Source: Lentisphaerota bacterium (GTDB lineage Bacteria > Verrucomicrobiota > Kiritimatiellia > RFP12 > UBA1067). From it: a DNA stretch of 25,410 nt. This document shows, one piece after another, positions 7,352-16,800 of the stretch. How positions within the stretch are numbered: position 1 is the first letter of the stretch; the number at the start of each line of letters is the position of its first letter. The notes beneath the pieces are model-generated. The model had not been told where the DNA came from. It did no database searches and saw only the letters and a list, made by a program, of their open reading frames with translations. Location: contig SUVZ01000007.1 in the NCBI GenBank assembly GCA_015061765.1, forward strand, positions 1-25,410, read 5' to 3'. The position numbers and the translations under genes are program-made.

Positions 7352-8533
7352 ATGAAGAAAGTTCTTGTCGCATACTCCGCCAACAATGTCGCCGCCCGCG
7401 AGTTCATCATCGGCGTATTCAACTTCATCAATGAAGGACATGACTGGAACATTCGCATGCTGGGCAATCCATATGAAATAACACCTGAAACGATAAGCGA
7501 TGCCATAAAGGACGGGACCGACGGCATCCTGACAGGGTTCAACATGGTCACTCCAGGATACAAGGCACTGCTGAAATCAGGCATTCCTCTTGTACTGAAC
7601 AACTTTCCGCCGCAATTGCCGCCGCCGGAACTGCCGCACATATCCGTTCTGCATAACGACGAGATTGCCATCGGACGCAAAGCCGCCGCATTTTTCCGGA
7701 GCAAGGGCAATTTCCGTTCTTTCGCCTATGTTCCAGATGAAACCAAGTCTTGGTGGACAACCTACCGCCAGCGAGGCTTTCGCATGGAATTATCGCGTCA
7801 CGGACACAACTGCTCCACGTTCAGAGATGAGGAATCTAGGCTCGGAGTATGGCTAAAAAAGCTCGTAAAACCAGCCGCCATACTCGCTACGAACGACGTT
7901 ACCGGAACTCGGATTCTTGAAGCATGCCGCATGATGGACATTGATGTGCCTAGGCAGATCGCCGTTCTCGGCGTGGACAACGACGAGATTATATGCAATG
8001 GAATACGCCCCACGCTTTCAAGTCTCCATCCGAATCACGTAGAGCTGGCCAGACGTGCGGCGCATGAACTCGACCGCATTATGCGCGGCAAAAGAAGAGC
8101 ATCTTCCCCTATACTGATTCCGCCCATAGGCATAATTGAACGCTCGTCCACGCAAAAGATCCCTCCGGTCGGCTTTCTCATAAGAGAGGCCCTCTCCTAC
8201 ATCTCCGAACACGCAACCGAAGGAATTACCGCCTCCGACGTTGCCAGGCACCTAAAGGTGTCGCACAGCTTATTGCGGCTCCGGTTCCGCTCCATCCTGA
8301 AGCGTTCTGTGCGCGACCAGATCCTTGACGTGAGATTTGCCGCCGTCAACGATCTGCTCAAAACCACTCAGTACAACCTTGAACATATCGCCGCCAAGAC
8401 AGGATTTTCATCGGCGAACATGCTGTCCCACGCATACAAAACCCGTTTCGGATATTCGCCGTCCAGATTCAGGTCTAATGACAATATTCCAGACAAATGC
8501 AGCCATCCTCCACGATGCTTTAAGTCACTTTAA
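7352..8533 (+). CDS. XylR-like transcriptional regulator 2 (LacI-type sensor domain plus AraC HTH)
   Basis: The 393-residue protein has the same build as the regulator at 595. A sugar-sensing periplasmic-binding-protein-like domain covers about 1-265 (with VPRQIAVLGVDNDEI near residue 205 and IGIIERSS near its end). An AraC-type DNA-binding domain covers about 272-380 (ALSYISEHATEGITASDVARHL, then LEHIAAKTGFSSANMLSHAYKTRFG). The ATG at 7352 was chosen over the GTG at 7316 because it starts at the expected first strand (MKKVLVAYS) and follows an extended -10 box directly. It is transcribed divergently from the four-gene secreted operon, which is its most likely target together with itself. Its 3' end overlaps the convergent substrate-binding-protein gene by 9 bp. 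The inducer is unknown but is probably a sugar or glycan fragment. Confidence 0.9.
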   Translation: MKKVLVAYSANNVAAREFIIGVFNFINEGHDWNIRMLGNPYEITPETISDAIKDGTDGILTGFNMVTPGYKALLKSGIPLVLNNFPPQLPPPELPHISVLHNDEIAIGRKAAAFFRSKGNFRSFAYVPDETKSWWTTYRQRGFRMELSRHGHNCSTFRDEESRLGVWLKKLVKPAAILATNDVTGTRILEACRMMDIDVPRQIAVLGVDNDEIICNGIRPTLSSLHPNHVELARRAAHELDRIMRGKRRASSPILIPPIGIIERSSTQKIPPVGFLIREALSYISEHATEGITASDVARHLKVSHSLLRLRFRSILKRSVRDQILDVRFAAVNDLLKTTQYNLEHIAAKTGFSSANMLSHAYKTRFGYSPSRFRSNDNIPDKCSHPPRCFKSL

Positions 8534-10006
8534 GCGCAGGTGCTTCTCCATGCCGTAGGAGAAATCGGTCGGAATGTAGTTCTTCACCCGGTTCCACATC
8601 AGGGAATAGGACTTCGGCGAATAGAGGAATATCCAAGGGCAGTCCTCGCGCACGATCTCCTGCGCTGTCTTCCAGTCCATTGTGTCATATGCGCGATCGA
8701 ACTCGGGGTTCACGTAGTTCGAATGGTTTGCGCCCGGCGAGACGTTCTTGGAGTGGAACAGCTGCAGGAAGTTCTCGGGATCGGGATAGTCGCCAATCCA
8801 GCCGAGATTGAACATCTGCGTGCGCCCTTCGTTCACAGCCGTGAGGAACGCATCCCACGTCATGTAGCGCGCCGCAAGCTCTATGCCGACGCGATCGTAG
8901 AACGACGCCATCAGCTCCACCATCTCGCGCGCATCCTGCGTGGCGCGGCCGACCGCTATCTCAAGATGCAGACGCCGCCCGGTCTTCGGATCCGTGCCAC
9001 CCGGATAGCCCGCCTCTGCAAGAAGCTTTCGAGCCTTAGCCTCGTCATAGGCATATGCAAACGGAGTCTCCAGCTTCCCCGAAATCCCCGGCGGCAATGG
9101 TCCGTCGCTCGGAAGGATGCGGTTGTTCAGGAAACGCTTCCACGCCGGGAAGTCGAACGCGCAGTTCAACGCCTGACGCAATTTTCTGTTCGGGCCCACC
9201 ACCGGATCCCTCATGTTGAAACCGACATAGAACACAGAGAGAGACGACGAACTCATCAGCGTCATTCCCTTCTCCTTGAGCTGCGGCAGAAGTTCGCCGT
9301 CCTTGCCGACAACGGCATCCCAGTTGTCGCGGGACACCGCACCGAGAAAATCCAGCTCTCCGCCAAGGAACATGAGCCACTGCGTGGATACGTCGTCAAC
9401 CACAGGGAAACGAATCTCATCAATCGCGACAGGCTCCCGGTAACCCTCGTTTCTGCTGAACACCATTTCATGGTTCTTGCGCCAGCTCTTGAGCCAGTAC
9501 GCCCCTGAGCCGGATCCGTCCTCGGCTACAACGCCGGTGAAAGGCATCGCCATCAACCACGAAAACACGTGCGACGGCTTCTTAAGCGTAATCCTCACGG
9601 TGCGGTCATCGACAGCCTCCACGGACTTCACGCCATCCATCGTCCACATTCCGGGACTCGCGTTGGACTTGTCCGCAAGCCGGTCGAGGCAGCGCTTGAC
9701 GTCTGACGCCATCACGGCCTTGCCATTGCGGAATCTGCGCCCATCCGCAATCCTGAATACATAGACGAGACCATCCGCGCTGACCTCCGGCATTTCGCAC
9801 ACGCATTCCTTCAGACGGTACGGACGCGCCTTGTAGTCAACTTCAAGAAGCGGCTCATAGACAAGCGCGACAGCCTCTGCACTGAGAACGTCTCCAGCAC
9901 GGATCGGATCCATGCTGGCCACGCGTCCGAAAGGACGGCGGAACACCGTGTGTCCATAGGAGCAGACGGCACACAAAGACACGAATGCAAAGACGAGACG
10001 CTTCAC
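8525..10006 (-). CDS. ABC transporter substrate-binding protein, oligopeptide/dipeptide family 5
   Basis: This 493-residue secreted protein has a signal peptide (MKRLVFAFVSLCAVCSYG) and the SBP_bac_5 fold: SMDPIRAGDVLSAEAVALVYEPLL near residues 31-55, the DGLVYVFRIADGRRFRNGKAVMASDVKR segment, NRKLRQALNCAFD in the middle and YDEAKARKLLAEAGYPGG, the usual ending of the peptide-binding lobe. Homologues capture oligopeptides, nickel, heme or sugars for an ABC importer. No permease or ATPase gene is in the window, so it is an orphan here. It starts at a GTG, 5 bp after the stop of the prenyl synthase gene; GAAGGAG overlapping that stop is the likely ribosome site. It is the last gene of the dapA-led train. 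The ligand is unknown. Confidence 0.9.
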   Translation of the reverse strand: MKRLVFAFVSLCAVCSYGHTVFRRPFGRVASMDPIRAGDVLSAEAVALVYEPLLEVDYKARPYRLKECVCEMPEVSADGLVYVFRIADGRRFRNGKAVMASDVKRCLDRLADKSNASPGMWTMDGVKSVEAVDDRTVRITLKKPSHVFSWLMAMPFTGVVAEDGSGSGAYWLKSWRKNHEMVFSRNEGYREPVAIDEIRFPVVDDVSTQWLMFLGGELDFLGAVSRDNWDAVVGKDGELLPQLKEKGMTLMSSSSLSVFYVGFNMRDPVVGPNRKLRQALNCAFDFPAWKRFLNNRILPSDGPLPPGISGKLETPFAYAYDEAKARKLLAEAGYPGGTDPKTGRRLHLEIAVGRATQDAREMVELMASFYDRVGIELAARYMTWDAFLTAVNEGRTQMFNLGWIGDYPDPENFLQLFHSKNVSPGANHSNYVNPEFDRAYDTMDWKTAQEIVREDCPWIFLYSPKSYSLMWNRVKNYIPTDFSYGMEKHLRLK

Positions 10007-10011
10007 CCGAC

Positions 10012-10755
10012 CTACACACTCCTTCCGACAAGGCGTTCCGCCAGCGAGGCGAGATGCGACACGTCACCCGGCAAACCTTCCAGGGCGGCAACCGCCGCCG
10101 AAGTGTGCTCCGCGACCTTGCGTTCGGTCTCTTCCCTTGAATATGGCGAATCTCCGTCAAGAAGATCGTCCTCGAACTGAAACGCAAGCCCGAGGTTCAA
10201 CGCGTACGAACGAAGCCTGTCCACATCCGCGTCAGAACCGCCGCCCGCATGCGCACCCATGGCAGCGGCGGCGATGAATAGGTCCGCCGTCTTGTGGCGA
10301 TAAATGAAATCGACATCGTCCCCGTCAATATCCTCTACCTGTCCGCGCACCACGCCAACCCCCGCCTCCGCAAGCTCCGCGACAATGCGGCCTGCGTTGC
10401 GCGGAGCCATCGCCGCAGCACGGAACGCAAGCGACTGCAGGGCATCCCCGGCGAGAACCGCATTCGCCTCTCCGTACTTCGCCCAGACGGTGGGCTTGCC
10501 GCGGCGTTCGGTATCGTTGTCCATGGACGGAAGATCGTCATGCACCAGCGTGTAGCTGTGCAGCAACTCGATTGCGCAGGCGGGGAAGATCGCATCCTCA
10601 GCCTTGCCGCCGACAGCCATTGCCGCCGCAAGGCATATCTGCGGGCGCACCCGTTTGCCGCCAGACATCACCGCATGGCGCATCGCTTCGAACAGCACCG
10701 CCGGACGCGTCTCCGCCAGCAGTTCGCCAAGAGTTTTCCCTATGTTTTCCAGCAT
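10012..10755 (-). CDS. ispA: IspA-like short-chain polyprenyl diphosphate synthase, shortened C-terminus
   Basis: The protein makes farnesyl or geranylgeranyl diphosphate from IPP and an allylic diphosphate, judging by family motifs: GGKRVRP (32-38), the first aspartate-rich motif D73-D74-L-P-S-M-D79, RRGKPTVW just after it, and the second aspartate-rich motif D196-D197-L-L-D200. It is 247 residues, against about 295-300 for E. coli IspA. Right after DDLLD the usual GKxxGxD...KxTYP segment is missing and the chain goes straight to the last helix (SREETERKVAEH). The ATG at 10755 was chosen because it places GGKRVRP at the normal distance; a TTG three codons upstream has a better ribosome site (GAAGGGA). 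The open frame reaches up to 10881, but that extension resembles nothing known. About 110 bp separate it from the preceding stop; I saw no clear terminator or promoter there. Confidence 0.85.
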   Translation of the reverse strand: MLENIGKTLGELLAETRPAVLFEAMRHAVMSGGKRVRPQICLAAAMAVGGKAEDAIFPACAIELLHSYTLVHDDLPSMDNDTERRGKPTVWAKYGEANAVLAGDALQSLAFRAAAMAPRNAGRIVAELAEAGVGVVRGQVEDIDGDDVDFIYRHKTADLFIAAAAMGAHAGGGSDADVDRLRSYALNLGLAFQFEDDLLDGDSPYSREETERKVAEHTSAAVAALEGLPGDVSHLASLAERLVGRSV

Positions 10756-10865
10756 CTGAAACAACGGTGTATTCCCTTCTCTCCATGACGCTGTCGGGGC
10801 GAGCTGCACAGCCCGCTGAAACCCACTCGCGTCTCCAACATACCGCTCCAAATCTCGTCTCCGCA

Positions 10866-13800
10866 CTAAGGCAGATAGCACATCGTTGCAATACCATTGC
10901 GCGGCATATCAGGCTTCCAGAAACGGAGAGGACGGCCTTTCTTGCCGGTCAATGGATCAACAGGAGTGACCTCGTGTCCAAAATCAACCGTCGCCGGACC
11001 TGCAATCCTGTGTACACACGCCACGCCATTGCCGACATATGTCACATTGCCAGGCTCGGAATACACCCTGGCGCCAGCCTCGCGGGCAAGTTCATTGAGT
11101 TTCCGGTCAGTCAATCCGCTCACGTCGTCAATGATAGTCACATTGCCACCCAACGCCGCCAATGCCTCAGCAGAAGAGGTGAAATCCCGGCTGCACATCC
11201 CGATCTTCCCGGCAAGCACAAGCTTCGTGCCATTTTCCGACATCCTTTTCAGGCGCACAGACTCTTCCTTTGTGATGGATACCGGATTCCATAGGATGCA
11301 AAGCCTGTACGCCGGAAAATCTCCGTCCACATCCGAGAGCAGATGCATCGCCGGAATCACTCCGCTCGTGCGCCATATCGCATTCGGCGTAGCGTATGCC
11401 GTACGTTCGGCGAGAAGTCTGGTCTTTTCGTCGAATATGATCGCCGCGGAAGGCTTCTCGTACATTCCCGCATGTTTGGACGCATGGGTGTTCATCGCAA
11501 AGGCCTTGCGTATCGTTGACATCGCCTCCGGTTCGTGGAACCAGCTCCCGAACATGTCGAAGAAATAGAACCCCTGTCCTCCGGATGCGATTACGCTTGA
11601 AATGTCGCGCTTTATCTGAATGTCATACTCTTCGGCGGTTGAAGGTATAGCATGCAGTTTCGGAGCCGCCGCAGAAACATGCTGAGTGCGACGTGTACGG
11701 TGATCAAGTTCCTGAATGTATAGCACATTCCTGTCGTTGATGGCGGCGATCGTGTTGTTCGCAGATGCACCAAGTCCTCCTACCGCACGGCTGCCACCGT
11801 AGTAGCTTACGGTCGCAAGGATGTTCACAGCATCGTCCTTTATCAGTTCGTCCAGTGCAAGACGACTCGTCTGCGACCAGATGGCCGTCGTCCACCACAG
11901 CTCAACCACTGCAGGTCGTCCCCACGCCTTCTTCACCGTCTTCGCGAATCCATTGAGGGTTCTCGCCGTTCCGACGGAAATAAACCTACGACAGTCCGCA
12001 AGTTTCCTCCCAAACCCCGGCTTGTCGTCGAAGCAATCCTTCGAATGGAACTCCGCAGGCGTCGGATTCTTTGCCGTATCAAGCGTTACCGACGGATCTC
12101 CCCACGCCTTCTGCAAGGCGGAATCCGTTCCGTATATTTCCCGGAGATAGCGGCACAGCGCTTTGCGGTTCCCTTCCGAATAGTCAAAATGACCATGGAC
12201 CGGCTTGTACTCCCACTGGACGAACTGTCCGTCCATGCCGCCAAAAAGCTGGAAGCCGACCACTATATTCCCTACCGGCGAATTCTTCAGCCATGTGGCG
12301 AGCGCCACAAGTCCCTTCTCCACATACGCCCTGTATGCATCACCGGTATAGGAATACGCAAAGAAGTCGATAGGATCAGGCCCGAACGGCTGATTGCCGA
12401 ACCCCGTGAAACCATGGAGATGCACCCTGCCGCGTTCGCCTTTGTCGTTCACGAATATCTCGTCGGGATGGGCGTCTATGAAATCGCGGTCCGGCGAAAC
12501 CTCGATTGCGAGAATCACCCGGGCCCTCGGGTTGGCCTTGTGTATGCGCAGGAGGTTGTTCTCTATCGATGTGAAATCGAACTTTTCCGTTTTTGGATCC
12601 CAAAGCGCCTTGTCCCATTTCACGGACGCATAGAGCCTCGACCCGCAGTTGAACGACAGGACTATGTCAGCCCCCGCCTCGCCCATGAGACGGTAGTCCG
12701 TAGCACCTTTGTAGATGTTCACCGGGGTCTTGCGGCCATCGATGAAAAGTGCCGGAACTCCGTTCTCCCTGCGCACTTCCGCAGTCGAAGGCGTAATCTT
12801 GGACATCGCCTTCAGCGCCGCCTCACGATCGTCAGGCATTGGATCCGCCGGCGCACGCATCCCCCTGAACAGGGACGTCTTCTTCGTCAGCTTTCCGTTC
12901 CTGAACGTAAACTCGGGACAGTCGCTGAAATACGTCCTGTTGCCTTTTGCGTCATCCGATATCTCAACGCGCACCTTTCCGTCCTTCGTCCAGGCCTTGA
13001 ACGCACGCGGCGGCAAATCGCAGCGGCGGCCCTTCACTGTAGCGACGAGACGATCCTTCACGTTTCCGTTCGCCACGACGCATGTGCCGTCCTTGTATTC
13101 GACGAATATCTGGTTGCGTCCGACGGCGCCGGAGGCGATAGCCTCCGAGGACGTCTGCGGTTTGCCGTCCGCCCCAAAGTAGGCGATGGTCTTCACATCC
13201 GCCTGCGTATATCGTGCCGCGATCGGCTGGATCATTGCATAGCTCTTGAGAGCTATGGGCAATCCCCTCTCAAGATCGACTTTCGCCCTCGGCCCATACG
13301 CCAGACCAAACGGCTTGAGGGGATCGAAGCAGTAGTCGAGAATGAGGAACGGGGCGTGTCCGAAAGCGACTGTCGCGGTCATGAACAGGTCTATGAGTTC
13401 GTCGCGTTCCTTCTCGCCCGTTGCGTTCGGCATATAGAAACGGCGCTGTTCAGGCGTCACCCCGGGGCTGAACATCGACAGCGTTCCCATACCGAAATTG
13501 CACTCCTTGGGATGGATTCTGAGAAGATCGAAGTCGACAATCCATGGTTGCGCAAGGAAGTTGTATCCGCGATCCTGCGCATAGTTTCCGTCCGTAAGGC
13601 CGGAATAGAAAAAGTGCCGTGCGCCTTCCGAATACACCGGTCCCTCCCAGTGCTTCTTCTGCAGAAGCAGGAGTTCGCCCCATGCGTAGAACGTCTGGGA
13701 CATGGTGGCCGCACCGGGAACACGGGCGTCGTAGTCCGTGCGATGGTACGGTGCGGCAGCGGTGTGGACATCGCAGTAGGCGGTATTGAACGCAAACTTC

Positions 13801-16800
13801 GCCTGGGCCTTCGGCACGATCGCTTCACAATATCCGGGCGAGAACACCGGTTTCGGGGCATAGCAGCGGACCCACGCCGTACGCATCGTCCCGTCACGAT
13901 TGCGTGACACGAGATCGCGCGACCAGTTCGCATTCATGGGGGCGAAGTCCGTATAGTTGTTGTACGGACCGTACACGTAACCGAGCTCGCCGCGCAGATA
14001 GCGGGAATACGCCTCCGCCCCGGCATCACCGCCGCGTCCGGGGGCGGCGTCCGTGCGGAACGTGAAGCTCTCGCCCCTGTCGCGCCAAAGTGTCTCGTGG
14101 TCATTGATGGCAACATGATCAATGCCAGCCCTCTTGACCTCTCTCCAGAGCATCCGGTCGAATTTATGGTCGTGCGACGCATGGGCACGCCAAGCACGCG
14201 TACCGGTGACGGCCTTGTACGGCGACACGGGGTTGGGTATTTCCGGAAGCACATCCGCGAAGTCACGGCTGACCGTTATCACGAGCCGCTCGCTGACAGG
14301 ATTGTACGTGCCGTCGGTCTTGGGATGATAGAGCATCGTCTGTGCACCAAGCGCAAAGCCCGGCTCGCTTCCGTTCGAACGGTACCAGTCGAACACAGCG
14401 CTGCGATACCAGCCACCTTCGAGCAGATCGATTTTCAGACGCGCCTTGCCATCGCCGTACGCAAGGTAAGGGACCGTGAAGCTCTTAACGACCTTCGCTT
14501 CGGTCGCAGCCCCGGCACACACCTCCGTGACCGATCCTGCAGGTGCGTACATGTCCACAATCAGCGACTTTCCGCGCCGGAACTGCGTAACCTTGAGGCT
14601 GCCGCGCTCCTCCGGCCTTACGGCGCCTCCACTGAAGACCGCCTTGAGATCGTCTTTCCTCGCCGGAGCCGAGACAGGCATTATCGTCTCGTCGCGGGTT
14701 GGAAACGGGAGCGTCTCCGCCCCGGTATTGATGCCCAGAACCGCGCCGCGAAGCGCCTTCAGATTGCGTTTTGCGCGGGGCTTGACCTCGATTTTGCCGT
14801 CAAGACTCTCCTTGAATACGGCGAAATTGTCAAGATGTATCTGCAGATACTGCTTCTGCGTGCCGTTTTCGAGACGGAACCCCGCGAACTTCGCGCCCTT
14901 GAGCCTTGCGATCTCCCTCTTGGAGAACCTGTGGTTCAGCTGATGCCAGTCCGGCCAGGCAAGATCAAGAAGCCTGATGCACTCCTCCTTGCCGTCGGCA
15001 AGCGTGAAACACACGTAAAACGGCGTGTTGGGAATGCTGAAATCCGTATTCGCCCCATGCCCCCAGTGGTTGCCCTTCACCCACACGTACATCGCGTTGA
15101 AGTCATCAGGCAGGGCAATGGGCGATGGAGGAGACAGCATCACTTTCGGTTTTGCCCCGCGTCCACAGTAGGAAAGGTGCATCGTCTTATTTCCGAACAG
15201 CTGCTCCTCCGATGTCGTTCCGCAGATTGCCGCCGCATCGGTGCATTCCACACGCCACTCGCTTTCGTTCTCAAAATCGACGAGAGGCCTGACATCGTCT
15301 TCATTGCGGTTGGCCCGTTTGAACTCGTACGGACGGTTGTCCTTGGGATACGGCTTGCCGGCGCCAAGGTTCTCCGGATACGATTCCGCCTTTTCGATCT
15401 CGCCAAGCGCATAGCACGCCTCACGCCAGATGCTTTCGGCGTTCTCGCCATATTCGGAAGGGAGGATGACGCACTTCTCAAGGTAGGCGATGCAATCCGC
15501 ATAGCGCTTCGCCGTCAGAAGAGCCTTGGCGTACGCAAGCTTGACAGCGTTCACCTCAGGATATGCCGTCTGCAGGCGGGCAACCGTCGCAAGTGCATTC
15601 TCAGACTCTCCGCTTTCAGCCTCGCAGTGGAAGCGTTCGAGGCCTGCCCTCCAACCGCCGCCAAGACGTTCCGCGGCCAACACATCGTCATACTTGCGCT
15701 TGCCGATGCGGCGACCGGCCCTGTACAGATAGAACATGGCCTCATCCGGTTCGTCTCCGCACGCATCAAGCAGAAAGTCCGCACCATCCTGATCACCATT
15801 CGCCGCCTTGAAAAGGGCAAGATAGTACTTGAATCTCCACGAAGGATTCTCCTTCGCCGCCCATTCAAGGGCTGGGACACTCTCACGTCTGAACGGAAAC
15901 ACGAACGATGCGGACATCGCCCCTATCTTCTTGAGTGCCTCTATGTCGCGGTCAAGGTACGCCAGACGTATTTTGGCGACAACCGTCTCCCCGGCGAAAC
16001 CGTAAATCTCCCGCGCCTCGTCCACAAGTCCCGCGTCCTCATACCACGTACCGAGATCAACGTACGTTTCATGCGGAAACTCGCCGCGCACAAGACTGCG
16101 GAAATCCCTGCCGCAGCCCATCTTTCCAAGCTCATAGCGTGCGGCATGGAACAGAGGAAGCTTTTCGAGAGCCGTCTTTGCGAAAGCCAACGCTCGTTTC
16201 ACGTCGCCGGACTTCCTTGCCGCCACAATGCGCACGTGCAGTGCGTCAAAGGAAAGGCGGTTTGCGTCAAGGGCACGGTCTGCAAGCTTGAGCGCCTCAT
16301 TCCAGTCCTTCTCAAGAAGCGCAATCTTTGCGAGCAGCGCAAAGGACGGCGCACGGTATCCTGCATTGAAGGACGCGAGTCCAAGCCTTTCCTTCGCTGT
16401 GGGCAGATCCCCCTTCGCAAAAGCGGAAAAGCCCGCGACATAATTCGCCGCACCATCGTATGTATCCACCGCAAGTGCGCGCTCTGCATATGATATAGCC
16501 TCGTCATACCGAGCCTGACGGGCGGCAAGACTCGCCAACACCCCAAGAGACGGAATATGGTTTGAGTTCTTTGCAAGCGCGGCCTTCAGAAGCGTACGCG
16601 CATCGTCGTCGCAATCCCGGTAACGAAGTTTCTGTGTGCCCTTGATGAAAAGCCCCTGTGCGGAACTCCAGTCGAAATCCTTGGGCATCTCGACTGGACG
16701 CGGCCTTATGTCCATCTCCGGACGCCCGAATCCGTCGCGGGAGCGCACAAGACCCCAGGATTCATCGAAGCGGTCCGTGCCGCCAGGGGCGAACGACGCA

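Noticed and set aside
8540..9508. 322-codon plus-strand open frame opposite the substrate-binding-protein gene
   Set aside because: Antisense shadow of a gene with clear family motifs; its own sequence resembles nothing.
10756..10881. N-terminal extension of the prenyl synthase up to the GTG at 10881
   Set aside because: The extra residues match nothing in the family and the start would overlap the giant gene; the ATG at 10755 gives the normal distance to GGKRVRP.
12045..13907. 620-codon plus-strand open frame opposite the giant gene
   Set aside because: Same reason: an antisense shadow with no motif or signal, and very rich in Arg and His.
14097..16493. 798-codon plus-strand open frame opposite the giant gene
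   Set aside because: It lies wholly antisense to a well-supported coding sequence, shows Arg/His-rich composition without domains, and has no ribosome site. Long mirror frames are expected opposite GC-rich codons.
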